Shown: in pieces, positions 14,237 to 21,854 of the stretch
How the letters are laid out: each line of letters opens with the position of its first letter
How positions within the stretch are numbered: position 1 is the stretch's first letter
NCBI GenBank assembly: GCA_002482965.1
Contig: DLGZ01000084.1
Location: 1 to 24,821, forward strand
Length of the DNA stretch: 24,821 bases
Direction of reading: 5' to 3'
Source: Verrucomicrobiaceae bacterium UBA7681
GTDB taxonomy: Bacteria; Verrucomicrobiota; Verrucomicrobiia; Verrucomicrobiales; Verrucomicrobiaceae
Notes under the pieces: generated by a model
Told to the model about the DNA's origin: nothing
The model's input: only the letters and a program-made list of their open reading frames with translations
The model's database searches: none
Program-made: the position numbers and the translations under genes

Positions 14237-14253
14237 CCGCACTCCATGTGCGG
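14237..14253 (-). terminator. Small hairpin downstream of the STING gene
   Basis: CCGCAC and GTGCGG form a 6-bp stem with a 5-base loop, 32 bases after the stop of the STING gene. No T-run follows, so this is a weak terminator candidate. Confidence 0.3.
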
Positions 14254-14284
14254 CATCTCCGATACATGAACTCCAGCGGTTGCC

Positions 14285-15397
14285 CTACCTTCGCTGTAGC
14301 AATCGCTCAACCAAAGCTGGAGCTTTATCAATCGTGGTAAAGTAAAGCATCTTGGAACGAACTCGATGCCCTTCCATGGTCGCGTGATACCGCACAGCAT
14401 TCTCGACACGATCAAGCAGTTGCCCGCCCATCTGTCGGAATCGTTGCGAAAACTCACGTTCTGATTCCCGCGAGGGAATATTCCGGTTTCGCATTTGAAG
14501 TGACAAAAGGCGGGGAGAAAAACGAAGTGGATAAATCGTCCTTGGTATGTCGAGAATCACGCCTTTCACATGATCAAACCAGATTGGCCCCAGCTTGTCG
14601 GACGATGATGGTCGGAGTTGCTCACCCATACACAGGAAGTGGCCAGCCTTGGCCAGCCATTCCTTCAGCAAGTCATGGTCCGCCTGATAGGTGGACTCGA
14701 TCTCTGATGGCCGCACCACGACGACTGCCTTGATCAAATCCGAATAGTTCGATAGAAACCCGCTTTCTGAGATCAATCGCGAGATGAAGTTATGGTAGTA
14801 GCCAGTGGCTAGTCCGACGGCTGCGGAAATGTCAACAATCGGAAGCCCGTAGAACTTGGTGACACGATCATTCACGAAGTCCGTACTGCGATTGGAGCGA
14901 TCCAAGAATTCAAAAAGCGGCTGCCGCAGTGCGTCCATGAGCGTGTGCACCTCGAAGTTGGGTACTCGATGCTGTCGCATGCCTCTGGCGTAAAATGGAA
15001 CATCGTCAGCACCACTTTTTAAGGCGATCGCCGGAATGCCAAGAGAGTGAACCAAACCAAGCTCGTAATAGACATTGGCACTGTGCTGTGGCTTGCCTTC
15101 ATGGCAGCATTCGACGGGTTTGGGAGTGAGGTTGAAAATCACCAAATCGGCCACGTCCAGATGCGACAGCACACCATCCACGATCTCAGCCTCGTTGAAG
15201 CCATCGGGGATATGCACACTGCGATCTTGTCGTGTCACCCCGGCAGCAAAGAGTACGCGGTCAAACTCAGGCTCGGCGAGCAATGCCTCAACAGCCTGCT
15301 TGATGGGAGCAGTGGAGGCTGTGGTCTTGGAATCCGTTCCCATGGGGCCAAGAACAAGGATGTCCAGTCTTCGGTCGGCATTCCAATCTGTGCTCAT
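14285..15397 (-). CDS. NDT/TIR-like effector fused to prokaryotic STING domain
   Basis: The 370-aa product has two parts. Residues about 11-165 form a Rossmann-like domain of the nucleoside deoxyribosyltransferase/TIR group: strand DILVLGPM, acidic A-D-L-V-I-F-N-L (about 83-90) and the signature SANVYYELGLVHSLG, where N108 and E112 match the NDT N-x-x-Y-E-L-G site whose Glu is catalytic. Residues about 184-360 match bacterial STING: GLATGYYHNFI (195-205) in the first helix, strand AVVVVRPSEI (224-233) and ILDIPRTI (281-288), which aligns with the LLDIPSTL block I recall from the Sphingobacterium TIR-STING protein, keeping the ligand-site Asp (D283) and Thr (T287). In known TIR-STING proteins cyclic di-GMP drives filament assembly and NAD+ cleavage; by analogy this one should be a ligand-gated NADase or nucleoside hydrolase. 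It is the second gene after SLOG-SLATT, with a 25-base gap. Confidence 0.85.
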   Translation of the reverse strand: MSTDWNADRRLDILVLGPMGTDSKTTASTAPIKQAVEALLAEPEFDRVLFAAGVTRQDRSVHIPDGFNEAEIVDGVLSHLDVADLVIFNLTPKPVECCHEGKPQHSANVYYELGLVHSLGIPAIALKSGADDVPFYARGMRQHRVPNFEVHTLMDALRQPLFEFLDRSNRSTDFVNDRVTKFYGLPIVDISAAVGLATGYYHNFISRLISESGFLSNYSDLIKAVVVVRPSEIESTYQADHDLLKEWLAKAGHFLCMGEQLRPSSSDKLGPIWFDHVKGVILDIPRTIYPLRFSPRLLSLQMRNRNIPSRESEREFSQRFRQMGGQLLDRVENAVRYHATMEGHRVRSKMLYFTTIDKAPALVERLLQRR

Positions 15398-15422
15398 ATC
15401 AAAGTGAAGTGATGGTCATTGC

Positions 15423-17099
15423 TCAGGCGACGTTGGTGAAACTGCGGCGTGAAAACCAAGTCGCAGTTTCTCCGAGCAGGCGGGACTCGGTTTCGAGCAT
15501 CAGCTTATCGAACTCTCGTTCGGACGTGGCGGCTTCCAGATGCTCTTTCTTCTGTTCCAGGAAGTCGCGCATGTCCTCGAAAGTGTAGGTGCGTGCGTCC
15601 AGATCGGAGGCCCCTGCCAGCGAGAGAGCGCCCACGGCCAGGACAGGGAGGATCACGGCCAAAGCCCCGCAAAGACTCTGGGTTTCTTCATAGGGCAGGC
15701 TTTCCAGGCAATGGCACTTCACCAGAAGTTTTGTCAGGCTCACTGCAAAGGCACCCAAGGAGCAGACGTTGAAGACCCACTGTGCCAGATTGTGCCATTT
15801 ACGGGCTTTGGCTGCCTCCCGACGGTAATAGGGGATCTGGTGGTTTGAGTTTTCCAGTTCGTCAATCAGGCGTGTCTTCACATAGGTATTCCTGAGGTCT
15901 TCCCACGGCTGCTGGGGCAGACTTCGGGTGTCGCGCAGGTGCAGCACATTCAGCGTGCGCAATGTAGCACGCAGGCTGAGCGGCAGCGGCAGGGTGAAGA
16001 GATACTCCAGATAGACATGGCGGCTGCCGATGGACCTCACAGAGCGTGCCACCTCCGCCACCAGACGGCAGAAGGCCCAGTGCCTGACCGCATGACTGCG
16101 ATGCAGCCCAAAGTGCGTCAGGAAGCCCACCGCCAGGAAGGCCAGTTCAAAGCCCAGAATGATTTTCACGAGGTCTTTCATCTGCTCCGTCGCCATCTCC
16201 ATCGCAATCACTGCCCCCACCGTGGCCAGCAGATGTGTAACGATGATGACCAGGGCACCATACTTGAACCAGGTGCTGTGTTTTTTCGACTGCGCGCTGC
16301 CATATTTCTTCAGCCGTTCGGCGTAGTCCTTCACCGAGGGTGGCTGCCCGGATGCGGCGAGTTTCGGCATGGCTTCGATCTCATGCGGCAGTGCGGGAGC
16401 TTTGAAATCCGCCAGTTTCAGGGTCGGACCGCCATTTCCGTCTGGCAGCCAGCGCTGCTCCAGTTGCGGCTGCCCATTGGCGTCGGAGAGTGTCAGCTCC
16501 AGCACGGGAGTGGAGCGCTTAACAGCAAGGTCAATCATGTCCTGAGTCCCTCCCGGCTTGGCGACCGTCCCTTTGCGTTTCAGGCAGATGACCACATTCG
16601 CCACATTGACGATCTCCAGGTTCACATCCTTCAGCCGTGCACGGCGATCATCCGTGAGGCAGATGATGCGCTGTTGAATGATGTGCGGGCTTTTCAGCAG
16701 TTCGTCAGCCACCAATCGTTGCTCAGCACTGAAGTCAGGCGTGCCGTTGGAGCTGGCGGCCATGCGGTAGGCATCCCACGGCAGGGGAAGAAAGATCCGC
16801 TGCGGAATGCCCAACGCTGCGCAGGCCCGGGTGAAGCATTGGTCCGCCCCGATGGCGAGCTGCGACAGCCCGCAGAAGAAATGCTGCTTTGCATGATCCA
16901 CGGGCAGTCCCAGCAGTTGTGGCATCTGTCCCAGAATAGCCTGCAGTTGGACTGTCAGCGCAGCCTCATAGGCAGCCTCTTGTTCGGCAGTGCGTCCGAC
17001 GGCTTCATCGCTCAGGAGTCGAGCGCCTGAAAAGCCGATGCTGATGACCAACGGCAGGGCCGGCGCATGCGGAGAGGATTTGTGAGGTGGGTGTTTCAT
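15423..17099 (-). CDS. SLOG-like domain fused to SLATT-like membrane effector
   Basis: The 558-aa product has a cytoplasmic N-terminal Rossmann-like domain (about 16-202) with features of SLOG (LOG/DprA-type) nucleotide-binding domains: ISIGFSGAR at the first strand, G-L-S-Q-L-A-I-G-A-D-Q (77-87) followed by an A-A-L-G-I-P helix end, VVICLKRKG (169-177), and G-G-T-Q-D-M-I-D-L-A (183-192). After a linker come two closely spaced TM segments (about 279-301 and 310-331), a long helical cytoplasmic stretch, and two more TM segments (about 440-461 and 476-496), then a coiled-coil-like tail ending near 540. TM pairs fused to SLOG are typical of SLATT proteins, predicted pore-forming effectors of nucleotide-signalled immunity. 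It is the first gene of the operon with the STING gene. The assignment is by domain layout, as the SLATT sequence itself is poorly conserved. Confidence 0.75.
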   Translation of the reverse strand: MKHPPHKSSPHAPALPLVISIGFSGARLLSDEAVGRTAEQEAAYEAALTVQLQAILGQMPQLLGLPVDHAKQHFFCGLSQLAIGADQCFTRACAALGIPQRIFLPLPWDAYRMAASSNGTPDFSAEQRLVADELLKSPHIIQQRIICLTDDRRARLKDVNLEIVNVANVVICLKRKGTVAKPGGTQDMIDLAVKRSTPVLELTLSDANGQPQLEQRWLPDGNGGPTLKLADFKAPALPHEIEAMPKLAASGQPPSVKDYAERLKKYGSAQSKKHSTWFKYGALVIIVTHLLATVGAVIAMEMATEQMKDLVKIILGFELAFLAVGFLTHFGLHRSHAVRHWAFCRLVAEVARSVRSIGSRHVYLEYLFTLPLPLSLRATLRTLNVLHLRDTRSLPQQPWEDLRNTYVKTRLIDELENSNHQIPYYRREAAKARKWHNLAQWVFNVCSLGAFAVSLTKLLVKCHCLESLPYEETQSLCGALAVILPVLAVGALSLAGASDLDARTYTFEDMRDFLEQKKEHLEAATSEREFDKLMLETESRLLGETATWFSRRSFTNVA

Positions 17100-17406
17100 G
17101 TTCGGGTTCTGCGGTGGGGCTTGTGGATGATGTGCCGGTTTTCAAATTCCAATGAGAGCGACCTCCGCCCGCTCCAGTCCATTCAGATGATGCTCCAAAC
17201 ACGTGCGCCAGGATACGAAGTGGGGGGCCACAGCCTTGTCTTCCTTGTGGAACTGCGTCAGAGACGCAGGAAAGAAAGAGGGTGGCTTTTTTCATGGATC
17301 GGAAGGATGCGTCAGCAGATTCATCAGCAACCATGCCAGTGAAAATGCCGAGGTCGACACTCCGAAATACCCTCGAATTAGCTGAATGGCAACACCAGCA
17401 GGAAAT
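17100..17406. other. Intergenic region upstream of the STING operon, with possible gene remnant
   Basis: This 307-base region should carry the promoter of the SLOG-SLATT/STING operon and the end of the dehydrogenase transcript. No strong promoter was recognised. On the minus strand one frame reads MKKATLFLSCVSD from 17295, like the start of DUF4062-type proteins, and a second frame then reads HKEDKAVAPHFVSWR...EVALIGI up to a stop at about 17145. Together they suggest the frameshifted scrap of a short gene. A 7-bp hairpin (CTGCGTC/GACGCAG, 17253-17269) lies in between. Confidence 0.35.
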
Positions 17407-20400
17407 TCACTTCTTCATCAAATACGCAAAGAAGTCCTTCAGATCCGCGTCGCTCATGCCGGTGGTGAGGCCTTCTGGCATGAGGGAAATGGGGGAGGCG
17501 GTCATGGATTCGATGTCGGTCTGTTTGAGCGCGGTTTTGTTGTTGGCCATGTCCTTGATGACGATGCCCTTGGCGTCCTGCGCATCCATGAGGCCGGTGA
17601 GGATCTGGCCGCCCTTCGTTTTCACGATGTAAGCGCCGAAGCCCTCGCGGATTTCCATGCTGGGCATGAAGAGGTTGTCGAGCCAGAAGTCGGCGTTGCT
17701 GCGGTCGTAGCCGGTGAGTTCGGGGCCGATCTGGCCGCCTTCGCCGAAGAGCTTGTGGCAGATGAAGCAGCGGCCCATGAACTGGATCTTGCCCTTCTCG
17801 GCATCGCCAAGGCCGGTCTTGAGCACGGCTTTGATGCGCTCGGACTCCTTCTTCTTTTCCGGCGTGGGCCCGGTGGCCAGCAGGCCCTTCCAGTGCTTGT
17901 CGATGGCCGCATCAATCTCCGGGTCTTTGTGCAGGCTGAGCTGGCGCACGATGTCCACGGTGAAGTGCTTCGCGGGGATCTTCCAGTCATTGACGAAGTT
18001 CACCAAAATCTGCGCCCACTCCTTGCGCCCGGCCATCGTACGCAGCGCGTCTTCGCGCAGCGCCTTGTCTCCGGCGATCTGCTGCTCCCAGCCGAGCAGC
18101 AGGGCCTCAGGGATGCGCTTGTCATCAAACTTGGCTGCGGCCTGGAGAATGCCGCGCTTGAGGCCCGGCGGATTCGTGGCTTTCAAGATGTTCACCATCG
18201 GCATCACAGCCTCCTGTTTGCCGAGTTCGGCCAGAGTCTTGGCGATGGCGATGCGAGCGGTGCTGCTGGCATTTTTGTCGGACAGCAGCGCCAGCGCCTT
18301 CTTGAGCGCATCGGCATTGCCACTGCGCAACGCGAGTGTGAGATCCCCGCCGCTTTGCTTCGCCATGTAGTCGTTGAGCGCCTTGGTCAGGGACTCCGGC
18401 AGCTTCGGCATCTCCGCGCCTTCAAACGCAGACGCAATGCCCGCGATGAACTTGCCACGCAGAGCGTCATCGTTCGTCAGCGCGAGCAGATCCGCGCAGG
18501 ACTGGAAGTTCTCTTCGCCCCCGGCCAATGCGTAACGTTTCGCGAGCTTTTCAGCGAGGTTATCGCGGAATAGGGTGGTCTTGAGAAAGTCCTTGTTGTT
18601 GTCGTTCTTGAGGAAGGCGAAGACGTCAGCGCGTTCTTTCTCAACCTTGGATTCCAGCGCCCACCATGCGAGTAGGGGCAGGTGACCGCTTGCGTCCTCG
18701 ACGTCAGCGCTTTTCAATAAAGGAAGGGCTATGCCGGCTGGCAGCCTTTTCGCTGACGCAACCAATTGAGCTCGGACTTCCAGCTCAGGACTCTTCTCCA
18801 GCGTGGAAAGCGAGCCTAGCGACAACCAAGAAGAACCACGTTCGCCGATCATTTTCACCGCCCAGCGTCTGACATGAGGATCTTTGTGATCCGCAGCCAT
18901 CCTGATGGCGGCATCCAATTTCTCATAAGCAGCCGGATCTGGCTCCCGAGTTACCGGACTTAGCAGGTCCAGCGCCCAAAGAGCTTCCAGCGCATGGGGG
19001 TTGTTGTTCTTTGGGGCGAGCATCTCTGTCAGCGGCTTCTCCAACTCCTTCAAACCGCGCCACCCGATCTCCAGTACCGCCTGCTTCCGAAACCACTCGT
19101 TCGAATGGCTCAAGTATCCGAGCAGTTCATCCGGTGATGCCTTGCTCAAATCAAACGGCTTCAACTTCGGCGCGCCTGCGGCAGGACGAACGCGGTAGAT
19201 GCGGCCGCTGGTTTTGTGCCAGTCGTCGATGGGGCTGACGTGGCTGAGGCGGGTGTCGTACCAGTCGGCCATGTAGAAGCCGCCGTCCGGGCCCACGCCT
19301 GCCCACACCGGACGGAACCAGCGATCCGGGGTGCTGAGGAGGTTTTCCTCGTCCTTGGTGCGGAAGGTGGAGCCGTCGGCGATGCGCTCGCTGACATACA
19401 CGAGGTTTTGCAGCGCATTCGGCGCGATGATTTTGCCCTCGTAGGCGCTGCCGAGCAGGCCGCCCTCATACACGGTGAAGGCCTGCGGGAAGCGTTTGTT
19501 GTCGCCCTCATGCTTCATGTGCTCGAACCAGCCGAAGGCATACGGATTGGTGAGCGGGCCGTGCTTGCCCCAGCCTTTGATGCCGTAGCTGCCCTGCTCG
19601 TAGTGCATGCCGCGCGTGGCACCGTTCGTGCCGGAGAACAGGCGGCCCTTGCTGTCGAAGTCGAGGCTGAAGGTGTTGCCGCCGCCTTCAGCGTAGATTT
19701 CGAAGGTCTTCTTTTTCGGATGGTAGCGCCAGATGCACTGGCCCTCCCACTTCACGTTCTTGGTGTTGGCGCTGCTGACGTTGCCGGTGGTGGTGCTGCC
19801 GTTGGCGCCGTAGAGCCAGCCGTCCATGCCCCATTGCAGATTCGTGGCGACGCTGTGCGTGTCCTCCAGGCCGAAGCCGCTCAGCTCCACCTCGGGCGTT
19901 TCGCTGTCGGGCTTGCCGTCAAAGTCAGCATCCGCGTAGCTGAGCAGGTAAGGGGGATTGAGCACCCAGATGCGGCCCATGCCGTGCAGCGCGGCGCTGG
20001 CAATGTTCAGGCCGGTGATGACGTCTTCGTGCTTGTCGAAAAAGCCGTCGCCATCGGTGTCTTCAAAAACGGTGATCTTGTCCGCTCCCTTTTCACCCCG
20101 TGGCGGCGGCAGCGGCACCTTGTCAAACTTGGCGCGCAGATGTTGGTCATAGCTGATGATTTTCAGTCCGGCGGGGAACTGGTACTGGCGGTACTGCGTG
20201 ACCCACATGCGGCCTTTGGAATCCCAGCTCACATACAGTGGCTGCTCCACCACCGGCTCGGCAGCTATGAGGTCGATGGCCACATCGCTGCGTGTCTTGA
20301 ATTTCTTCAATGCCTCCTCTGGGGGCGTGGGCGGCGTGTCATCTCGCATCACGCCGCGTCCGGCGCGGGTTTCCATGATTTTCTTCACCGCCTCGTTGCC

Positions 20401-20481
20401 GGCGACGTCGTCGGGTTTGACGTTCGGGTCGGCAGCGAGCGCAGAACTGCCGAGCACGAGGAGAAGGAGGCGCGATTTCAT
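17407..20481 (-). CDS. PVC-type membrane-bound dehydrogenase / HEAT-repeat / cytochrome c protein
   Basis: The 1024-aa product starts at ATG 20481, giving a clean export signal (MKSRLLLLVLGSSALAA). Residues about 60-470 form the sugar-dehydrogenase-like propeller of the Pirellula/Verrucomicrobium family (TIGR02604 type), with W-D-S-K-G-R-M-W-V-T at the start and Ca-site-like D-T-D-G-D-G-F-F-D and D-A-D-F-D-G-K-P-D loops. Residues about 480-870 are HEAT-like helical repeats. The C-terminus is a class I cytochrome c of the TIGR02603 type with the haem motif CFICH (905-909). Such proteins are very numerous in Planctomycetes and Verrucomicrobia and are thought to oxidise sugars or related compounds in the periplasm, passing electrons to the haem; the substrate here is unknown. 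The gene stands alone and is divergent from the TMEM43 gene. Confidence 0.93.
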   Translation of the reverse strand: MKSRLLLLVLGSSALAADPNVKPDDVAGNEAVKKIMETRAGRGVMRDDTPPTPPEEALKKFKTRSDVAIDLIAAEPVVEQPLYVSWDSKGRMWVTQYRQYQFPAGLKIISYDQHLRAKFDKVPLPPPRGEKGADKITVFEDTDGDGFFDKHEDVITGLNIASAALHGMGRIWVLNPPYLLSYADADFDGKPDSETPEVELSGFGLEDTHSVATNLQWGMDGWLYGANGSTTTGNVSSANTKNVKWEGQCIWRYHPKKKTFEIYAEGGGNTFSLDFDSKGRLFSGTNGATRGMHYEQGSYGIKGWGKHGPLTNPYAFGWFEHMKHEGDNKRFPQAFTVYEGGLLGSAYEGKIIAPNALQNLVYVSERIADGSTFRTKDEENLLSTPDRWFRPVWAGVGPDGGFYMADWYDTRLSHVSPIDDWHKTSGRIYRVRPAAGAPKLKPFDLSKASPDELLGYLSHSNEWFRKQAVLEIGWRGLKELEKPLTEMLAPKNNNPHALEALWALDLLSPVTREPDPAAYEKLDAAIRMAADHKDPHVRRWAVKMIGERGSSWLSLGSLSTLEKSPELEVRAQLVASAKRLPAGIALPLLKSADVEDASGHLPLLAWWALESKVEKERADVFAFLKNDNNKDFLKTTLFRDNLAEKLAKRYALAGGEENFQSCADLLALTNDDALRGKFIAGIASAFEGAEMPKLPESLTKALNDYMAKQSGGDLTLALRSGNADALKKALALLSDKNASSTARIAIAKTLAELGKQEAVMPMVNILKATNPPGLKRGILQAAAKFDDKRIPEALLLGWEQQIAGDKALREDALRTMAGRKEWAQILVNFVNDWKIPAKHFTVDIVRQLSLHKDPEIDAAIDKHWKGLLATGPTPEKKKESERIKAVLKTGLGDAEKGKIQFMGRCFICHKLFGEGGQIGPELTGYDRSNADFWLDNLFMPSMEIREGFGAYIVKTKGGQILTGLMDAQDAKGIVIKDMANNKTALKQTDIESMTASPISLMPEGLTTGMSDADLKDFFAYLMKK

Positions 20482-20505
20482 AAGTGAGAGACTAACAAAC
20501 GAAGC

Positions 20506-20525
20506 GGCGGCGGTTTCTTGCCGCC
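20506..20525. promoter_or_regulatory. Small GC hairpin in divergent promoter region
   Basis: GGCGGC and GCCGCC form a 6-bp stem with an 8-base loop in the 138-base gap between the dehydrogenase and TMEM43 genes. The AT-rich stretch ttatatat (20611-20618) directly before the TMEM43 start codon is the most promoter-like part of the gap. Confidence 0.25.
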
Positions 20526-20619
20526 TTGTCACTGGTTCCGGTATTTTCGTGTGGCCGAAAAAAGTGGAAGCCGGGCGACATTTCTGCTCCAATTTACGTA
20601 GTCCACCCTATTATATATC

Positions 20620-21780
20620 ATGGCTGACTCCTACACTGAAGTGACTTCACAAAACTGGTTCAGCCGCATTGGCGAATCGATCAAAGGCATCCTGTTTGGC
20701 ATCATTGTCATTCCCGTGACGATCGTTCTGCTCTGGTGGAATGAAGGCCGTGCCGTCACCACCGCGAACAGCCTGAAGGAAGGCGCTGCTGCCATGGTGC
20801 ATGTGGCCGCAGATAAAGTGGACCCCGCCAATGACAAAAAGCTCGTGCATGTGACCGGGGACGCCAAAGCCGATGGCCCGGTGGTGGACACCGTTTATGG
20901 CCTCAGCGTGCCTGCGCTGCGGCTGGTGCGCACAGAAGTGATCTATCAATGGGTGGAGAACAAGAAGACGGAGAAAAAGGAAAAAGTCGGTGGCAGTGAA
21001 GAAACCACGACCACCTACACTTATGAAAAGAAATGGGTGGATGAACCGGTGAAGTCCTCCGAGTTCCAACATCCCGAAGGACATGCCAATACAGGCGACT
21101 TGATCCCCGAAGATGCGAACATCAGCGCCGAGAGCGTCACGCTGGGAGCCTTTGCCGTGCCGGAAGCCTTCGTGAAACAGATGGGCAACCCGATCAAGAA
21201 TGCAGTCACAGATGCGGATCTCGCCAAGCTGCCGGCCGATCTCAAAGAAGGCACGAAAATCCAGGACGGAGCCTTCTACATTGGTCAAAATCCCAAAGAG
21301 CCGAAGATCGGCGATGTGCGGGTGTCGTTTGAAATCGTGAAGCCCGGCACCTTCAGCATTCTGGCGGCGCAGATTGATGAGACTTTTGAGCCCTACCAGG
21401 CCAAGGCTGGTGACGCGATCTATTTCATCGAAGAAGGCACGGTGAGCGGGGAAACGATGTTTAAAAACGCCGCCGCCGCAAACACCATGATCACCTGGCT
21501 GGTGCGCTTTTTTGGCTTCCTCTTCATGGCCTTCGGTTTCATGGCCATCATGAGGCCGCTCAGCGTGCTGGGCAGTGTGATCCCCTTCATCGGCAACATC
21601 ATCGGCATGGGTACGGGCCTGATCTCCTTTGTGCTTGCCGGCACCATCTCCTTCTTGGTGATCGCCATCGCCTGGATCTTTGTCCGTCCGCTGCTGGGCA
21701 TTGCAATGCTGGCGCTGGCCATCGGTGGGTTCATCTACATGCGCAAGCTGGCTGCCGCGAGCAAGCCTGCCACGGCTTAA
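20620..21780 (+). CDS. TMEM43 family membrane protein (DUF1625)
   Basis: The 386-aa product has the typical build of the TMEM43/LUMA family (Pfam PF07787). An N-terminal TM segment (about 22-41) ends in W-W-N-E-G-R-A-V, the family's signature junction. Then comes a large extramembrane domain (about 45-285) rich in beta structure, with G-D-V-R-V-S-F-E near the end, and a C-terminal bundle of three to four TM segments (about 289-380) starting T-W-L-V-R-F-F-G-F-L-F-M-A-F-G. The role in bacteria is unknown; human TMEM43 is in the inner nuclear membrane. The ATG follows an AT-rich run by two bases, with no ribosome-binding site, so a very short leader is possible. The kinase gene follows after 74 bases. 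Confidence 0.9.
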   Translation: MADSYTEVTSQNWFSRIGESIKGILFGIIVIPVTIVLLWWNEGRAVTTANSLKEGAAAMVHVAADKVDPANDKKLVHVTGDAKADGPVVDTVYGLSVPALRLVRTEVIYQWVENKKTEKKEKVGGSEETTTTYTYEKKWVDEPVKSSEFQHPEGHANTGDLIPEDANISAESVTLGAFAVPEAFVKQMGNPIKNAVTDADLAKLPADLKEGTKIQDGAFYIGQNPKEPKIGDVRVSFEIVKPGTFSILAAQIDETFEPYQAKAGDAIYFIEEGTVSGETMFKNAAAANTMITWLVRFFGFLFMAFGFMAIMRPLSVLGSVIPFIGNIIGMGTGLISFVLAGTISFLVIAIAWIFVRPLLGIAMLALAIGGFIYMRKLAAASKPATA

Positions 21781-21854
21781 GACGGAACACCTAAATATAC
21801 TCCAAGGTTTAAGGTTGTTGCTCCCGTTGTCAGGTGTGCCACAGTACCTCACTG

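Noticed and set aside
15939..17030. 363-codon plus-strand frame opposite the SLOG-SLATT gene
   Set aside because: Its translation is rich in His, Gln and Arg without domain features, while the minus strand shows clear TM segments and SLOG-like motifs.
14285..17099. Classification of the operon as a complete CBASS
   Set aside because: No CD-NTase or Cap2/Cap3 gene occurs anywhere in the window, so only an effector pair can be claimed.
19216..20487. 423-codon plus-strand frame
   Set aside because: It is antisense to the propeller part of the PVC dehydrogenase and has no motif of its own.
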